Shown here one piece after another: positions 11,382-22,896 of a DNA stretch of 64,000 nucleotides. Source of the stretch: Rhizodiscina lignyota (Eukaryota > Ascomycota > Dothideomycetes > Aulographales > Rhizodiscinaceae); contig ML978126.1 in the NCBI GenBank assembly GCA_010015805.1, positions 248,001 to 312,000 on the forward strand, read 5' to 3'. A model generated the notes under the pieces. The model was not told the origin of the DNA. It ran no database searches and worked only from the letters and a program-made list of their open reading frames with translations. The first letter of the stretch is position 1. Each line of letters opens with the position of its first letter. Made by a program: the position numbers and the translations under genes.

Positions 11382-12381
11382 TTATAGTCTCGATCTCTCG
11401 TCTATAAGTTGGACACCTGTGATATTCTGCAATTCTTTCACTGCCTCGATATTCCTTCCAAGATTGACTTTAATGGTCCTCAATCCCAGCGCTCTCGCAG
11501 CCTTTAGATTCTCTCCAATATCATCGACGAACACCACATCCCCTGGCCTCATCCCGCCGTCTCTTTTCCAGTTACTATCATCCCACCACGTCTGCCCCTT
11601 TCCTCTAACCCAGTTTTCAACCGCGGCTAGTGCCAGCTTGTATATCGCGGGATCCGGCTTCCTTAACCCCACGTGTGCGCTGCTAATAAAAACGTCGAAC
11701 ATGTTTCGCACCTCTCTTGCCCGTTCCAGCTCCATACCAGTGAGCCCTTCGATGAATGGCGAATCTTTGTCGTACCTCAGTCCCGTATCAAACAACTTGC
11801 CCTTGTCGTCCCGCACCCCCGGAGGGTACTTCACTGTATTGCTCAAAGCCGTTAGCACAAACTTTCCGCTCGCTCTTAACTTCTTCAGCGCCGGCCACAT
11901 CGCGGGATCTGGCCTCCTGCTGTTTCCCATCATCGCGAAGAACAGCGGTTTCGAGTCTATGTGCGGCTGCTCCTTTACCGGCTGCCCAATTTTCTTGTGG
12001 TAGAACGCCCACGCCTCCGGATCATTCAAGTCTGCGGCCCATAGCTGGAAGAAGCTGTCGTCGAGCGGGATTTCGCCGCGCTCGATGCGCTGCCATGTGC
12101 CATTTGGCGAGGTGCGAGATATTGTGTGATTGATATAGCCGGGTGGGATAGAGTGTGCGATCTCATAGTCGAGGATGGCTTGGAAGGGTGATACGACCTG
12201 CGGGGAAAGCCTGTTAGGACAACAATTTCCATAGTCTGTTCTTCTAGCTGAACGGAATTGCGACTGCTCGATTCACAGGGAAAGAGTCAAGAAGGGTTCG
12301 CGAATATCAGGAACTACTCACACAAACGCCCCCAATGTCGAACAGCAGCACCTTAGGCGGTGGCAACTTCGCTGAAGCCAT
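11382..12381 (-). CDS. HAD-superfamily hydrolase, YihX-like
   Basis: Exons 12381-12322 and 12197-11382 encode 291 residues. The 124-nt intron falls directly after motif I. The HAD motifs can be followed: the nucleophile Asp15 in Phe-Asp-Ile-Gly-Gly-Val, motif II Leu-Thr-Ala-Leu-Ser-Asn-Thr, motif III Arg-Lys-Pro-Asp-Pro, and motif IV Val-Phe-Val-Asp-Asp-Ile-Gly-Glu-Asn. An inserted helical cap lies between I and II. The second aspartate of motif I (DxD) is Gly17 here, as in YihX-type HAD proteins (DLGN), so the usual general acid is absent. The likely role is a small-molecule phosphatase or related hydrolase in the cytosol. Fungal relatives are often annotated as epoxide-hydrolase N-terminal-domain-like phosphatases. 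The substrate is unknown. Confidence 0.87.
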
Positions 12382-12654
12382 GATTGAGTGATTACTCTCT
12401 CAATAGACTTGAGAGAGCTCAAGTGAAGTCCATGGTGCCAAAGTGCCAGAAATTACCGGAGGTTCACCTCTTGCGGATGAAGCCTCCGCAATGTGCCGAG
12501 GTTCTTGATAAGTAATGATGGATGCCATGGAACGCCGAAAGGCAATGTTAACCATTGAAGAGTTGCACTCGTTCAATTAATTGGACAGTATGCAAATCTC
12601 AATTGTCTCGTTCTAATTACCAACTGTCTGTTGTGATCCATTAGATATCTTATG

Positions 12655-15357
12655 CTATCTATGTCTGCCGCTCCTCCTGATCTCCGCAATGGCATTCCTG
12701 CGGTAGTCACTCTCTGCAAAGAGAGCTTCAATGAGATCGACAACTTCTTCCGGCTCGAACTCCAGGCTTAACTCTCCCTCCTGCCACAAGTACTTGATAT
12801 CTGCGAGACTGCTCTCCATTATTTCGCCGAGATACTGGAACTTGAACCAATTTGGCGTATATATGCCTGTCATATCAACCTGTTCGCCGCTCCCGTCTGG
12901 TGCATCTTGGACGAAGAGATCGTTGAGTTTGCCTATCTGATCGCAGAAGTGTCGAAGCCGCTTGGACTCTTCCTCTGAAATATCCGACATGTCCTCGATA
13001 TCGACGATTATTTTGTTGACGATGGTCGAGACGAGGTTGCCAAGTGATTGTACTCGCGCAGAATGTGATAGCACGTCTTTCCACTGATTATTCACATCCC
13101 TAACGCGATCGACGGTCATTGCAACAGCGTTGTCGCATTCGGCGGCGAAAGGTTGGACAGTGCAATCGCTAAAACCTTGTGCGCCATCGAGGAGATCACG
13201 CAGTATGGTGCGCTGAGCCTCCATTTCCCTGCCGTATGCACGCTTGCCACACCCTTCAAGGAGTCTAATGTCGGCCTCTAATCTTAACCTCGTCGAAGGT
13301 CGCTTCGCGGACGGCAATTTTGAATGGCTGTCCTTTTCTCTTTGCTTAGACAGAAAATCGTTCAGCTCATCCGAGAGACGAGAAGAGTCGTTGTATATGA
13401 GCATGTTACCCGCGACATCCTTTGCGTAATATGTTCCTGCAGTCGCTCTGTACAGGGCAAGGAGTAAGGACGGTATGGAGTAGAGACCAATCGCCGCGGT
13501 TGCGATAGTGGAATTCGAAAACTCATCGGTGGAGAGTCTTTCGGCATCGGAGACTGTTTGCAAGATGACCTCCATGAGACTGTCTGGAATAGCAGTCACT
13601 GTGTAAGTCTCTCGTAGCGTGAGTTCATGTTCGGAATGGCTCAGAGGATCCTGGTCTCCATTGACTCGAGGAGCTCTTGAGGTGGTTCTCGCTTCGTCAG
13701 ACTTTTTGGATTGTTCTGCTTCATCGTCACCCCAGCCCCATGCCTCTCCATCATCCGCCGCTGAAGGTGGCTCGTCAGAGGTTGGCTGGGGTGGGGGAGC
13801 TTTGTCCTCATTTTCCTCCGCACCATCGTCAACATCCCAAGCGGATGTATCCTCCTCCTCATCAACATTCCCAGTATTTTCTTCCGCAGCGGGTTTCTCT
13901 TCTTCCTCCTCCCAAGCATCATCCCAGTCATTGCTTGCTTGATTGTTAGGCGCTTCAACTGACTGGGCCTGGTCCTGTGCGATGACAGCCTCGTTCTTTG
14001 AGACTTTCTGCGTCTCGATCCTCTCAGCCACTTTCTTAGTGCCCAGGCCCTTGAATGAGGTGCTGCGTATTGTTGCAAGCGCAACTTCTTTCCGTTTCGA
14101 AAGCCAGATTCGTGGCGCCTCCTCTATCCAATCAGAGAGCTCTTGTGCTCCATTCCAACCAACTTGATCGAGATCTCCAGCAAGTCTGGAAACAGCATCA
14201 AGAATGCTTTGGAAAGTCAGGATGCCATCCAGCGACAAAGGGATGGAATGGGTCAGCCAGTTCGAGATGAGATTTTCAATGATACTCTTTCCAAGCGTCT
14301 CTGAGATAATAGCATTGACCGAGGAGGGAAATCTGTCATCTAGATACTTAACAATGCTTTCGACATCGCGGATTGCATCTTTCACGCTAGTGGTAGTTGA
14401 CTGTGTTGTATGAATGTCCGAGCCGGACGTGGTTAGCACTACCGAGCTTCTGGCGCCTGCGGGTGAAAGCCGTGGGCGAACAATGACGCTTTCAAACCTT
14501 TTGCAGAAGCGCATCAGATTATCTTCCAGAGCGTTCAGTCTGGATAGCGCTTCCACAACGGTTCCCATCTCGGTGGAAATGCCCTCCTCTGTAATACGTC
14601 AGGAGCAAAACAGACATGTCAGACAGCGTAGCTTACTCTCAACCTGAGAGTTGATTGTGAAACCCTGTCCATTGATAGATTCCACTACAAGAATATTCCA
14701 ACATTCTCTTGTCTGCGAAGCCATGTCCGCGCCTAACTGAGCTATTCGCTGGTGCAGAATGCTTGTGAACTGCGCATTCTCGAACCTGCTCATGTCTTTT
14801 GCGGCATCCACGGCTTCTTCAAACTTCTCAATCCCCTCGAGCATGTGGCCCTCGCGTGATAAATTGTCCGTCTCATCCAGAGTGCCCGAAATGCTTTTGA
14901 CGCGCTGTAGTGTATCCGCCAACGCTTCATTGAATGCCAGCTCCGACTGAAGGAGCTGCTGTTTGCTGGACGCATCATCTATGGCGGCACGGAGTGTCTT
15001 GCCAGCTTCGGCTTCCTGCACAATCTCTCGAGCAGTTGCTTTTGATCGTTCTATATCCGCCTGGAGCTGCTTCGACTGGGCAATCCAGCTGTCGACGTCG
15101 GAGGCCGCATCACGACTAAGGGCACGAATTTCACCCTATTTTACGCGTGTCAGTCCGTGTATGTGAGCTGCATAAGTTCAAATAGCGTGCCGTACTGTGA
15201 TTTCATCTCGGGCCTTCTGAATTGTATCCAACAGTTGAGGTAGCGCAGACGCCGGAAGTTCAGCGGATATTACATCCTCAGAGTCAGGGTACGTGCCAAA
15301 CTCTACATTTTGAATGACTGCATCCGCCAGCGCCTCATCTGAGGCCTTTGGGGGCAT
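12655..15357 (-). CDS. ZW10/Dsl1-type vesicle tether subunit
   Basis: Exons 15357-15196, 15135-14637 and 14588-12655 give 864 residues. The introns (60 and 48 nt) are phased correctly, and the start is the ATG at 15357. The N-terminal 300 residues are coiled-coil-like helices. Around residues 430-500 comes a very acidic, proline-containing segment with Trp-Asp-Asp-Ala-Trp, Ser-Ala-Trp-Asp and Ala-Trp-Gly-Trp-Gly-Asp-Asp. The C-terminal part matches the conserved ZW10/Dsl1 C-terminus (Asp-Leu-Ile-Glu-Ala-Leu-Phe-Ala-Glu-Ser, then Arg-Arg-Asn-Ala-Ile-Ala-Glu-Ile). In fungi this subunit of the Dsl1 complex tethers COPI vesicles at the ER; in animals ZW10 also works at kinetochores. The acidic tryptophan segment supports the ER-tether role. 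The gene is divergent from the M16 peptidase gene. Confidence 0.88.
13719..13934 (-). other. acidic Trp-rich low-complexity segment of ZW10/Dsl1
   Basis: These bases encode a run of Glu/Asp with tryptophans at regular intervals inside the ZW10/Dsl1 reading frame. The composition is unlike the rest of the protein and it is probably disordered. Yeast Dsl1 carries a central acidic, tryptophan-containing loop that binds the alpha- and delta-COP subunits of coatomer, and the same role is inferred here. Confidence 0.7.
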
Positions 15358-16022
15358 TTGGAGGGCCGAAGGTTGCGATGGGTTGAGCTATGAAGAACTT
15401 CATGTCAACGAAAGCTGGCAATTGCATGGGGACCTCGAAATATGGCCCGTGCGTCGCACTATAAAATAGATACTCCCAACTGCTCGGGCTGAAGTGTGCG
15501 TGGGGTACTCCGCCGCCGCTAATGATGACCGTAGATTTGTTTAGCCGCCCTGTTTTTGCTTCACAGGCCTGAGCATTCACTTCTGTGCCGTATCGGAATG
15601 ACTCGTTTCTGACCGGTGCTCTAAAAGCCTCGTTCGCATTTGCTCGTAGACAAACATTTCAGGCAGTTCTCGCACTTACGTTTCCCTATCACAAAAGAGG
15701 CAACAAGGAGAAAGACATAAGAAAACACTACACCCCAACCAACTTCGTGCAAGCTCGACGTGGAGTCTCTTCCTTGTTTCAGAGCGAGAAGCATACGTTG
15801 ACCAAACTGGTTTGCCTCCTTTGCCCTGGAAGTCCTCAGTGCGCCACTTAACTCGCGGAACTCCATTCTCCTCCTTCCTCCATTACGCTGCTCACCTTAA
15901 GCCATTTTCATTACCGACCAGGCCTTTTCAGGTCGAGAGACTTTCATTATACTTTTCGGCAGCCCTTGGTCTTGTGACAGCTTGTGGCTCCACGAAAAAG
16001 TCTCGGGGCCAATCACGCCAAG
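15358..16022. promoter_or_regulatory. divergent promoter region, ZW10 / M16 peptidase
   Basis: These 665 bp lie between two opposite start codons. A CCAATCA motif lies at 16009-16015, only eight bases before the peptidase ATG, so it is probably within the leader and not a working CCAAT box. Pyrimidine-rich tracts precede 15984. No gene was recognised. Confidence 0.45.
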
Positions 16023-19000
16023 ATGCCTGCGATGAAGCAGAGGCAAACGCATTTCAAGAAGATTCAGCAGTTCAAGCCCGATTATGCTATTGCAGAGTTC
16101 ACGCAATACGAGTCTGAAAGGACAGGCTTACGAGTTGCTGTCTGTGATCGGAAGGGTCCTAAGGTGAACGGCTACTTTGCGCTTGCCACTGAGATCCATG
16201 ATGACTCTGGAGCGCCACACACCCTGGAGCACTTATGCTTTATGGGATCCAAGAGCTACAGATATAAGGGGGTTCTGGATCGTTTAGCCACTCGAGCATA
16301 CTCGAACACGAACGCATGGACTGCTACCGATCACACTGCATACACGCTCGACACCGCAGGCTGGGAAGGCTTTGCTCAGATTCTGCCAGTATACCTGGAG
16401 CATGTCCTTCTGCCAACACTAACTGACTCCGGTTGTTATACGGAAGTATGGCATATCGACGGAGAGGGAAATGATGCAGGCGTCGTGTATTCTGAGATGC
16501 AGGGAGTTGAGAACAATCAAAGTGAACTCATGGAGCTGCAAGCTCGCCGCCACATTTATCCCGAAGGCGATGGCTTTCGATACGAAACGGGTGGTTTGAC
16601 AAAGAACCTTCGAGTGTTAACCGCAGACCGCATTCGAGAATTCCATCGCGAGATGTATCAACCCAAGAACCTGCGAGTCGTTCTGGTCGGAGAGGTTGAT
16701 CATGACAACCTGTTGGAGATTCTTGACGACTTCGAGGATACTATACTTTCCGATGTACCACCACTCAAAGCTCCGTTCACGCGCCCTTGGATTGAGTCAA
16801 AGCGCTCGCCTTTCATGGAGAAAACGGTTGTCGACACGGTAGAGTTTCCAGAAGAGGATGAGTCTTCTGGGGAGGTCTTGATTGGCCTTTTTGGCCCCGA
16901 TTTCACGGACAATACTGCTGGCGCCGCAATGGATGTTCTCCTCACCTATCTCGCCGGCTCTTCTGTGTCGCTTCTTGAAAATGTTTTGGTCGAAAAGGAG
17001 CAAGTTTGTAGTGCGGTGTGGCACTACAACGAGTCTCGACCAAATGCATTGATATGGTTTACCCTCAGCTCCGTTGCCACGGAAAAGTTGGCAAATGTTG
17101 AAAAGCGCTTCTTCGAAATCATCACAGATGCTGCATCACAACCGATCGACATGGCCTACATGAAAGACTGCTTGAGACGTTTCCGTCGCCAGGTCGTATA
17201 TGCTGCAGAAACCTCCAACACGATATGGTATGAGCCCATTATCAACGACCATCTCTTTGGTGATCGCGAAGGGAAGGATCTGGAAGATGGATGCAGTTCC
17301 CTCAAACACATGGACGAGCTTGAGGAATGGACAGACGGGCAATGGCGAAAATTCTTGAAGCATTGGTTTATCGACAACCATCACGTATCGATCCTTGGAG
17401 TTCCTTCTGCGAAGCTCTCAAAGAAACTCAAAGACGACGAGAAAGCGCGAGTAAAGGCACAACAAGAACGGCTTGGAGAAGAGGGTCTCAAAAAGCTCGC
17501 AAAGAAGCTGGATGATGCAAAGGCCGAAAACGAAAGGGATATTCCGCCAGAAATTCTTGATCGTTTCGATGTACCGGGAACAGAGTCGATCCATTTCATT
17601 CCCACTACCACCGCTCGCTCCGGCCTAGCAAAGAAGATGGGGAAACTTGACAACGAAATGCAGCATATTATAGACAGGGATGACGCCGACTCTCGATTGT
17701 TCATACATTTCGAGCACATGCCAACAAATTTTTCTCCTTTCACGCTTGTCATGTCTACAAGCGCGGTGCCTGTTGAGCTGAAGCCTCTAATATCGTTGTA
17801 TATGCTCAACTTCTTTACGACCCCGATCATGCGAAATGGGAAGAGGCTTGAATTTGAAGAAGTTGTCACAACACTTGAGCAAGACACCATCACATACGAC
17901 ATCAGCACCGGATCTGGCCTGCGCAACTCTGAACTTCTGCGAATAACATTAGTGGCCGAACCCGAGAAATACCCTACAATGATCTCTTGGCTCCGCGATC
18001 TCCTCTTTAACAACATTTTCGATCCGGAGCGGCTGCAGGCCAGCCTCACCAAAATGCTCGCCGACATCCCAGACGAGAAGCGCAGCGGAAACGACATGGT
18101 TAACGCTGTGAGCAGCATGCTACATTTAAATAGTAGCTCTGCCTCTCGTTCACACAACACGCTCGTCAAGGCGCTCTACCTCAAACGTATCAACAAGCTG
18201 CTCCAATCAGACCCACAAGCAGTCATTGATCGCATGACCACGGTCCGAGACGCCCTCTGCACTTTTGAGAACTTTCGCGTTCTTGTGGTCGCCAACCTTG
18301 AGAAACTGCCAGCACCGGTATCATCATGGGACGTGTTGACTCGTGGTCTTGACACCACCAAGCCGCTGAGGCCTCTTGACAGTCGCAAAGATTCCTTGAG
18401 TGAAGCAGCAAAGAACCCAGGATCACTAGCGTACATCATCCCAATGCCAACAATTGACAGCAGCTTCGCTGTTTTCACTGCTAAAGGCCCCTCCGGATAT
18501 CAGCACCCCTCATTGCCCGCACTTATGGTCGCATTGGCATATCTCGACGCGGTCGAAGGCCCAATGTGGGTCGCAGTCCGAGGCACTGGGTTGGCGTATG
18601 GAACAAATTTCTCGCATGGAAAGGACACAGGCCTTATCGGCTTCAGCGTCTACCGCTCTCCTGACGCCTACAAAGCCTTTGTTGCGGCGCGCAAAGTGGT
18701 CACTGATTTCGTGTCTGGCGAACGTGAGTTCGACAAGCACGGTCTTGAGGGCGCTATCAGCAGTATCATCTTAGGGATGGCGGATGAACAACCGACGATG
18801 ATGAATGCAGCAACTCTTGGGTTCGTGAACATGGTGGTCAAGGAAATTCCGAAGGAATGGGGCAAGGAGATGCTGAAGAAAGTAAGGGAGGTGAGCGTGC
18901 AGGATATCAAAACAGTGATGGAGGAGATTGTTATGGGGGTATTCATACCAGGAAAGGCAGACGTCATGGTCACCTGCGCGACACTCATGGAGGAGGTAGG

Positions 19001-19249
19001 AGAATCATCCGCAAACAGCTATGAGCGAAACTAACGAATTCATAGAAATTGAAGAAGGACCTGGAAGAAGTTGGGTTCAAGCCTGAAGTCCAGCCACTTA
19101 CATACTTCCAGGATGACTATGGCTTGAAGATTGAAGGGGACGAGAACGGCGGGGATGACGAAGATGATGATGAGTTCGACGAAGACGATGAAGAAGATGA
19201 AGAAGATGATGCAGAGGACGGTGCAGAGGACGACGGCGAAGACGAATAG
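16023..19249 (+). CDS. M16 family metallopeptidase (M16C-like) with acidic tail
   Basis: Exons 16023-18995 and 19046-19249 give 1,058 residues. The start is the first ATG; the frame is open upstream to 15984 but only with a GTG. The inverted zinc motif is intact: His66-x-x-Glu69-His70 in His-Thr-Leu-Glu-His, with the distal glutamate in the Tyr-Ser-Glu-Met-Gln-Gly region about 80 residues on. The four-domain length and pattern match the cytosolic M16C-like proteins of fungi (relatives of yeast YOL098C and of presequence protease). They cleave short unfolded peptides inside a closed chamber; the substrate is unknown. No mitochondrial presequence is obvious. The second exon encodes a tail of some 40 almost pure Asp/Glu residues, unusual for the family. 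The 50-nt intron has a CTAAC branch site. Confidence 0.9.
19149..19246 (+). repeat. GAC/GAA/GAT low-complexity tract
   Basis: A run of acidic codons (mostly GAT, GAC, GAA) ends the peptidase gene and encodes an Asp/Glu polymer. It is an imperfect triplet-type simple repeat and is likely to vary in length between strains. Confidence 0.7.
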
Positions 19250-19479
19250 ACTTTACTGGATTTTTGCATCTCGGGTAGGCATAAGATAGATCTCCATGAA
19301 TCTCAACATGATGGTACTGTAGAGACATTCATATCCGAAATTGGTGTTTAGATGCATTAACATGTGGCAAGCTCAACAAGAGATCAACCCTGATCATCAA
19401 ACCAAATAACGGTATGAGCCACAATTGCGCTATAAGAGCAGATTCTCGACATAACTAAGCCAGGCTTGAGCTTCTGTAC

Positions 19480-20738
19480 CTAAATTGTGCCGCGGCCGTG
19501 CTTCTTGTCCTCATCGAGCTGTGACTGGTCAACAATAACAACACCTTTGCCCGACATCTTGCCGCTGTGAGCCAACTCCACAAGCTTCGGGATCTCATTC
19601 AGGCCATTGACAGGGTTGGTCTTGACTGAGATACCGTGTTGCGCGACAACGTCGAGCATCTGCCTTGCTTCCGTAGGATTGCAAACGAGGGAGCCTTTGA
19701 TGCGGACGTCTCGAAAGACGAACTCTACAAAGGGTACGGAGACTCTGGCAGGCTGGACGGTTACAATATCAGCAAATTCGCCCGTGAACTAAGATTGAGC
19801 GTCGTAGAGTCATGCAATGAACCTGCAATGTTTCACTCACCTGTGCAACTTGGACCATCGTTCCGTGCATCATCGTCACAGCACATGCGAGTTCAGCCGC
19901 GCTCTCTGCATCGCTCACGTTAACCGTCGCCTTGACACCCTCTCCACCCGTCACAGATTGCACCTTCTTGATCACCTCGTCTTCTCCTTTCCTCGCATCA
20001 ATGACCACGTCTGCACCGCACTCCTTGCTCAAGGCCAGTCCTTCATCTCGTGCATCAATGCCGATCACATTGATCCCCAGCGCCTTCGCAAACTGGCAGC
20101 CAAGGTGACCCAGTCCTCCTCCCGAACCTACAATCGCCAGCCACTCGCCAGCATGGCACTCTGCAGTTAGGACAGCACGATACACCGTACACCCTGCGCA
20201 TGCCAAGGGCGCGGCAGTCTGAAAGCTCACAGCGTCAGGCATCTTCGCGCTGCTCCTGCTATCAACGGCAACGTACTCCGCGAAGTTGCCATCACGCGTG
20301 ACACCAGTATTCAGGTTTTTGTGGCAGTACTGCGTGTCTGGTGTCTGGCAATCATGGCAGACGCCACACTTATGGTACGAGATGCCGCACATGACTCTAT
20401 CGCCCTCCTTAAAGTCCTTGACGGAGCTGCCAACTGCGACGACGGTACCAGAGCCTTCGTGAGAGGCGGTACATGGCAGTTTCGTTTTGAAGTCGCCGTT
20501 CACAACCATAGAGTCGGTATGACATAGTGATGAAACAGCGGGCTTGACCAGAATGTCCCATTCATCGAGGTCCTTGGGAGTTGGAACTTCGTGGATCTTG
20601 TACGGTTTATGATACTAAGGAGCCATTAGGGTTCACCGTTCTATTCGCGAGAATATGTCAAAAGGATTGAAACAGGCTGAAATATACCTCTATTACCTGG
20701 CATGCAAGCATGCGGTCCGGAACGCTTTCAATACCCAT
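19480..20738 (-). CDS. zinc-dependent alcohol dehydrogenase
   Basis: Exons 20738-20697, 20614-19841 and 19788-19480 encode 374 residues. Catalytic zinc ligands are Cys45 (Cys-His-Thr-Asp) and His66 (His-Glu-Gly-Ser-Gly). The structural zinc site is Cys-Gly-Val-Cys-His-Asp-Cys followed eight residues later by Cys. The nucleotide-binding motif is Gly-Ser-Gly-Gly-Gly-Leu-Gly. These define a medium-chain, yeast-Adh-like NAD(H)-dependent alcohol dehydrogenase that interconverts primary alcohols and aldehydes. There is no targeting sequence, so a cytosolic enzyme is expected. The first exon encodes only 14 residues; the 82-nt intron behind it is supported by frame and by homology of the joined sequence. 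The gene ends 230 bp from the convergent M16 gene. Confidence 0.92.
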
Positions 20739-21906
20739 CTTGAAGTCGGATACAGTGTCTACTAGTTGATGACGGAACAATATCGTAGAGTTTAAAAGAG
20801 AACTTGGATCCGAAGAGTATAGTGAAACCCGAAGAATATCGGTGGGACAATCGCAAGCTTGAGATCCGAGAAATCGGTGAAGGAGATTACAGATATAAAA
20901 TCCGAGAATTTGCTGCTGAAGCTAGGTCTAAGGAGTCGCTATCTCCATCGACTTTACATATACCGCGGAATGGACTTCCCCACGGAAAAGGGTCCCTTCC
21001 GTCACGATGCAGATGCAAGGGAGATCGACGACTGAGGCTTGCGAAGCTGCTTGCGGCTTGCAGCTTAGCTGTTTGACCAAAGGTTGGAAGTCGTCCAGTG
21101 AGAATAATCGTGATTACCGCGAAACTCGTTCTTTCATGTTAGTGTCATGCGTAAAGAGATGCGGATTTAACGAGGCACCGAGGAAAGGAATTCTTTGAAT
21201 ACCACCTCAGTTCATCATCAAAGATACAATTAGCACAATACCTAGATGTTCCGTTCACGATGGAGTTTAGGCCTCTCGAGTCGCCATTCCGACTTTATTG
21301 CCGTGCGTCTTCGTCAGGCAGACCCACTTCCTAAGGGAGATATGAAGATGTTCACATTAGTGCACATAACTCGATAAGATTCTACATCGAGTTAAAGGGA
21401 TACTCGGCAGCAGGGTAGCAGTTCTCGTCCATAACATCGCAACGCAAAGCAATTATGCCTTTGTAGATTGGGTGATACAGATTGAAGAAGGTTGAATGAC
21501 TGATGAAAGAGATTTCGGAAGCTGGCGCAAGCGATTCGAGGGATCCCATGCATAATCGAGCGCCCTCTCAACTTACAGGCACAAGTTCTACGTTAACACC
21601 TCAGAAATGGGCGATTCTGAGCTCCGTACTTAGTGCGCTGGCCATTGCAGAAAGCGAAAGGAGCAGAAATTTGGAAATTTGTAAGTGGGTGCAAACTATT
21701 CGAGTGGAGTCCGTGCCAAATTGAACGCGCTCCCAGCTATCATTTACTCGATCGAGGTCCCGATGCGCATGGCTGGTACTCAACTCGGCCGTTGGACATG
21801 GTATCAGCAACCAAAAATTCCTTTCATAATCTATATACCATTTCGTCTAGAGTGTCATTTCCCCCAAACCCAAACGCCCATCGTAAAGTGCACAATCACG
21901 CGTCCT
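20739..21906. other. gene-poor gap between ADH and phosphomannomutase
   Basis: These 1,168 bp hold the ADH promoter (right of 20738) and the 3' end of the phosphomannomutase gene. Short frames occur but none is longer than about 90 codons or recognisable. No repeat or RNA gene was seen. Confidence 0.4.
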
Positions 21907-22896
21907 TCAAGGGTCTCGCTCATCCTTGTACTCGGTCGCGAGGCCAAAGATTTCCCTCAGCCCGGCTGCAGTATCCTTGGGGCTCTTCACACTGTGTCCA
22001 GTCACTCGCGAGTCCTCGTACATCTCGTAGTCGTTGCCACCCTTGAATGTCTTGTCGCCGAAGAAATGGATCGTGGTGAATTTGACACCATCTGGCCTGT
22101 TCGCTTCCTCCTCCACATGCTTCAGGCAGTATGTCTTGTCCCAGCCGTGAGGGAACACGTCGAAGGAGATTTGGCCACCGATCGAGTAGCTGTTGCAAGG
22201 TCTTAGCATCTCCACCCAAAATCTGTTCAGCCTGGTTACTTACGTCAAGCCAATATCGGGAAACTCCTTCTGCAATGCCTCGATCATGGTAGCTCTGACT
22301 TTATGTTCCAGATCATATTTCTCATACTCGTCTCTTTCCACCTTAGTCGTCGCATTCCTGCCAATCGGACTGACATTGATCATGCCCGCCCGGAATTCAA
22401 CAAATGTCCCCCTCTTCTTTGGGATATCCAAGTCCGCAATGTAGTGCAGCATCCAGTTGACCAGCTTCTTGTATTTATCCTCACCGATCCATTGAATGAA
22501 TGTCTGTGACGCCAGCGGCTGACCCATGCGGTACGCCGTCAGTCCGTTCTCAGCGAAGCAGAAATCGAAGAGGGACGTGACGTCGACTCCATTCGCGCCG
22601 AGTTGCTCTTGTTGCTTGACGAGGTTGGAGCCGCCGACAAAGCCAATTGCGACCTTATGGCGAAGCTCGGAGAGGAGCTGGAGCATCGTTGGGTGGACGA
22701 GCTGGAATGGATCGCATTAGCTTGAAATTCAATTGTCGCATGAGCTTTTGAGATAATTTGGAAACTATTGAATCAACTGAAGCTTCGTCCATACCTGCCT
22801 AGCCAGCGTGAGTGTTCCATCGACGTCGAAGAGCACAATGGTGTTTTTGATCGGCCTCTCGTTGAGAGGCGGGATCACAGAGGTTCCTGTCGCCAT
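21907..22896 (-). CDS. phosphomannomutase (Sec53/PMM type)
   Basis: Exons 22896-22795, 22701-22244 and 22189-21907 encode 280 residues, the usual length. The start ATG at 22896 is the only one in frame (upstream there is a TTG). The catalytic HAD motif is Phe-Asp-Val-Asp-Gly-Thr-Leu-Thr. Other family blocks are Gly-Gly-Ser-Asn-Leu-Val-Lys-Gln, Asn-Val-Ser-Pro-Ile-Gly-Arg, Gly-Gly-Gln-Ile-Ser-Phe-Asp and Phe-Phe-Gly-Asp-Lys-Thr. The enzyme converts mannose-6-phosphate to mannose-1-phosphate in the cytosol, feeding GDP-mannose for glycosylation and cell-wall mannan. In the substrate loop the sequence reads Glu-Phe-Arg-Ala-Gly-Met, where Sec53 and PMM2 have Asn after the Arg. The essential housekeeping role is inferred from the family. 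Confidence 0.94.

Noticed and set aside
11419-12003. 194-codon plus-strand frame
   Set aside because: Antisense to the HAD hydrolase, which has clear motifs; no features of its own.
16009-16015. CCAATCA as a promoter element of the M16 gene
   Set aside because: Only eight bases before the ATG, so most likely inside the leader.
15984-16022. N-terminal extension of the M16 peptidase
   Set aside because: The longer frame begins with GTG; the first ATG at 16023 is the natural start.
17381-18169. 262-codon frame on the minus strand
   Set aside because: It lies wholly antisense to the conserved M16 peptidase and has the Ser/Leu-rich composition expected of a mirrored frame.
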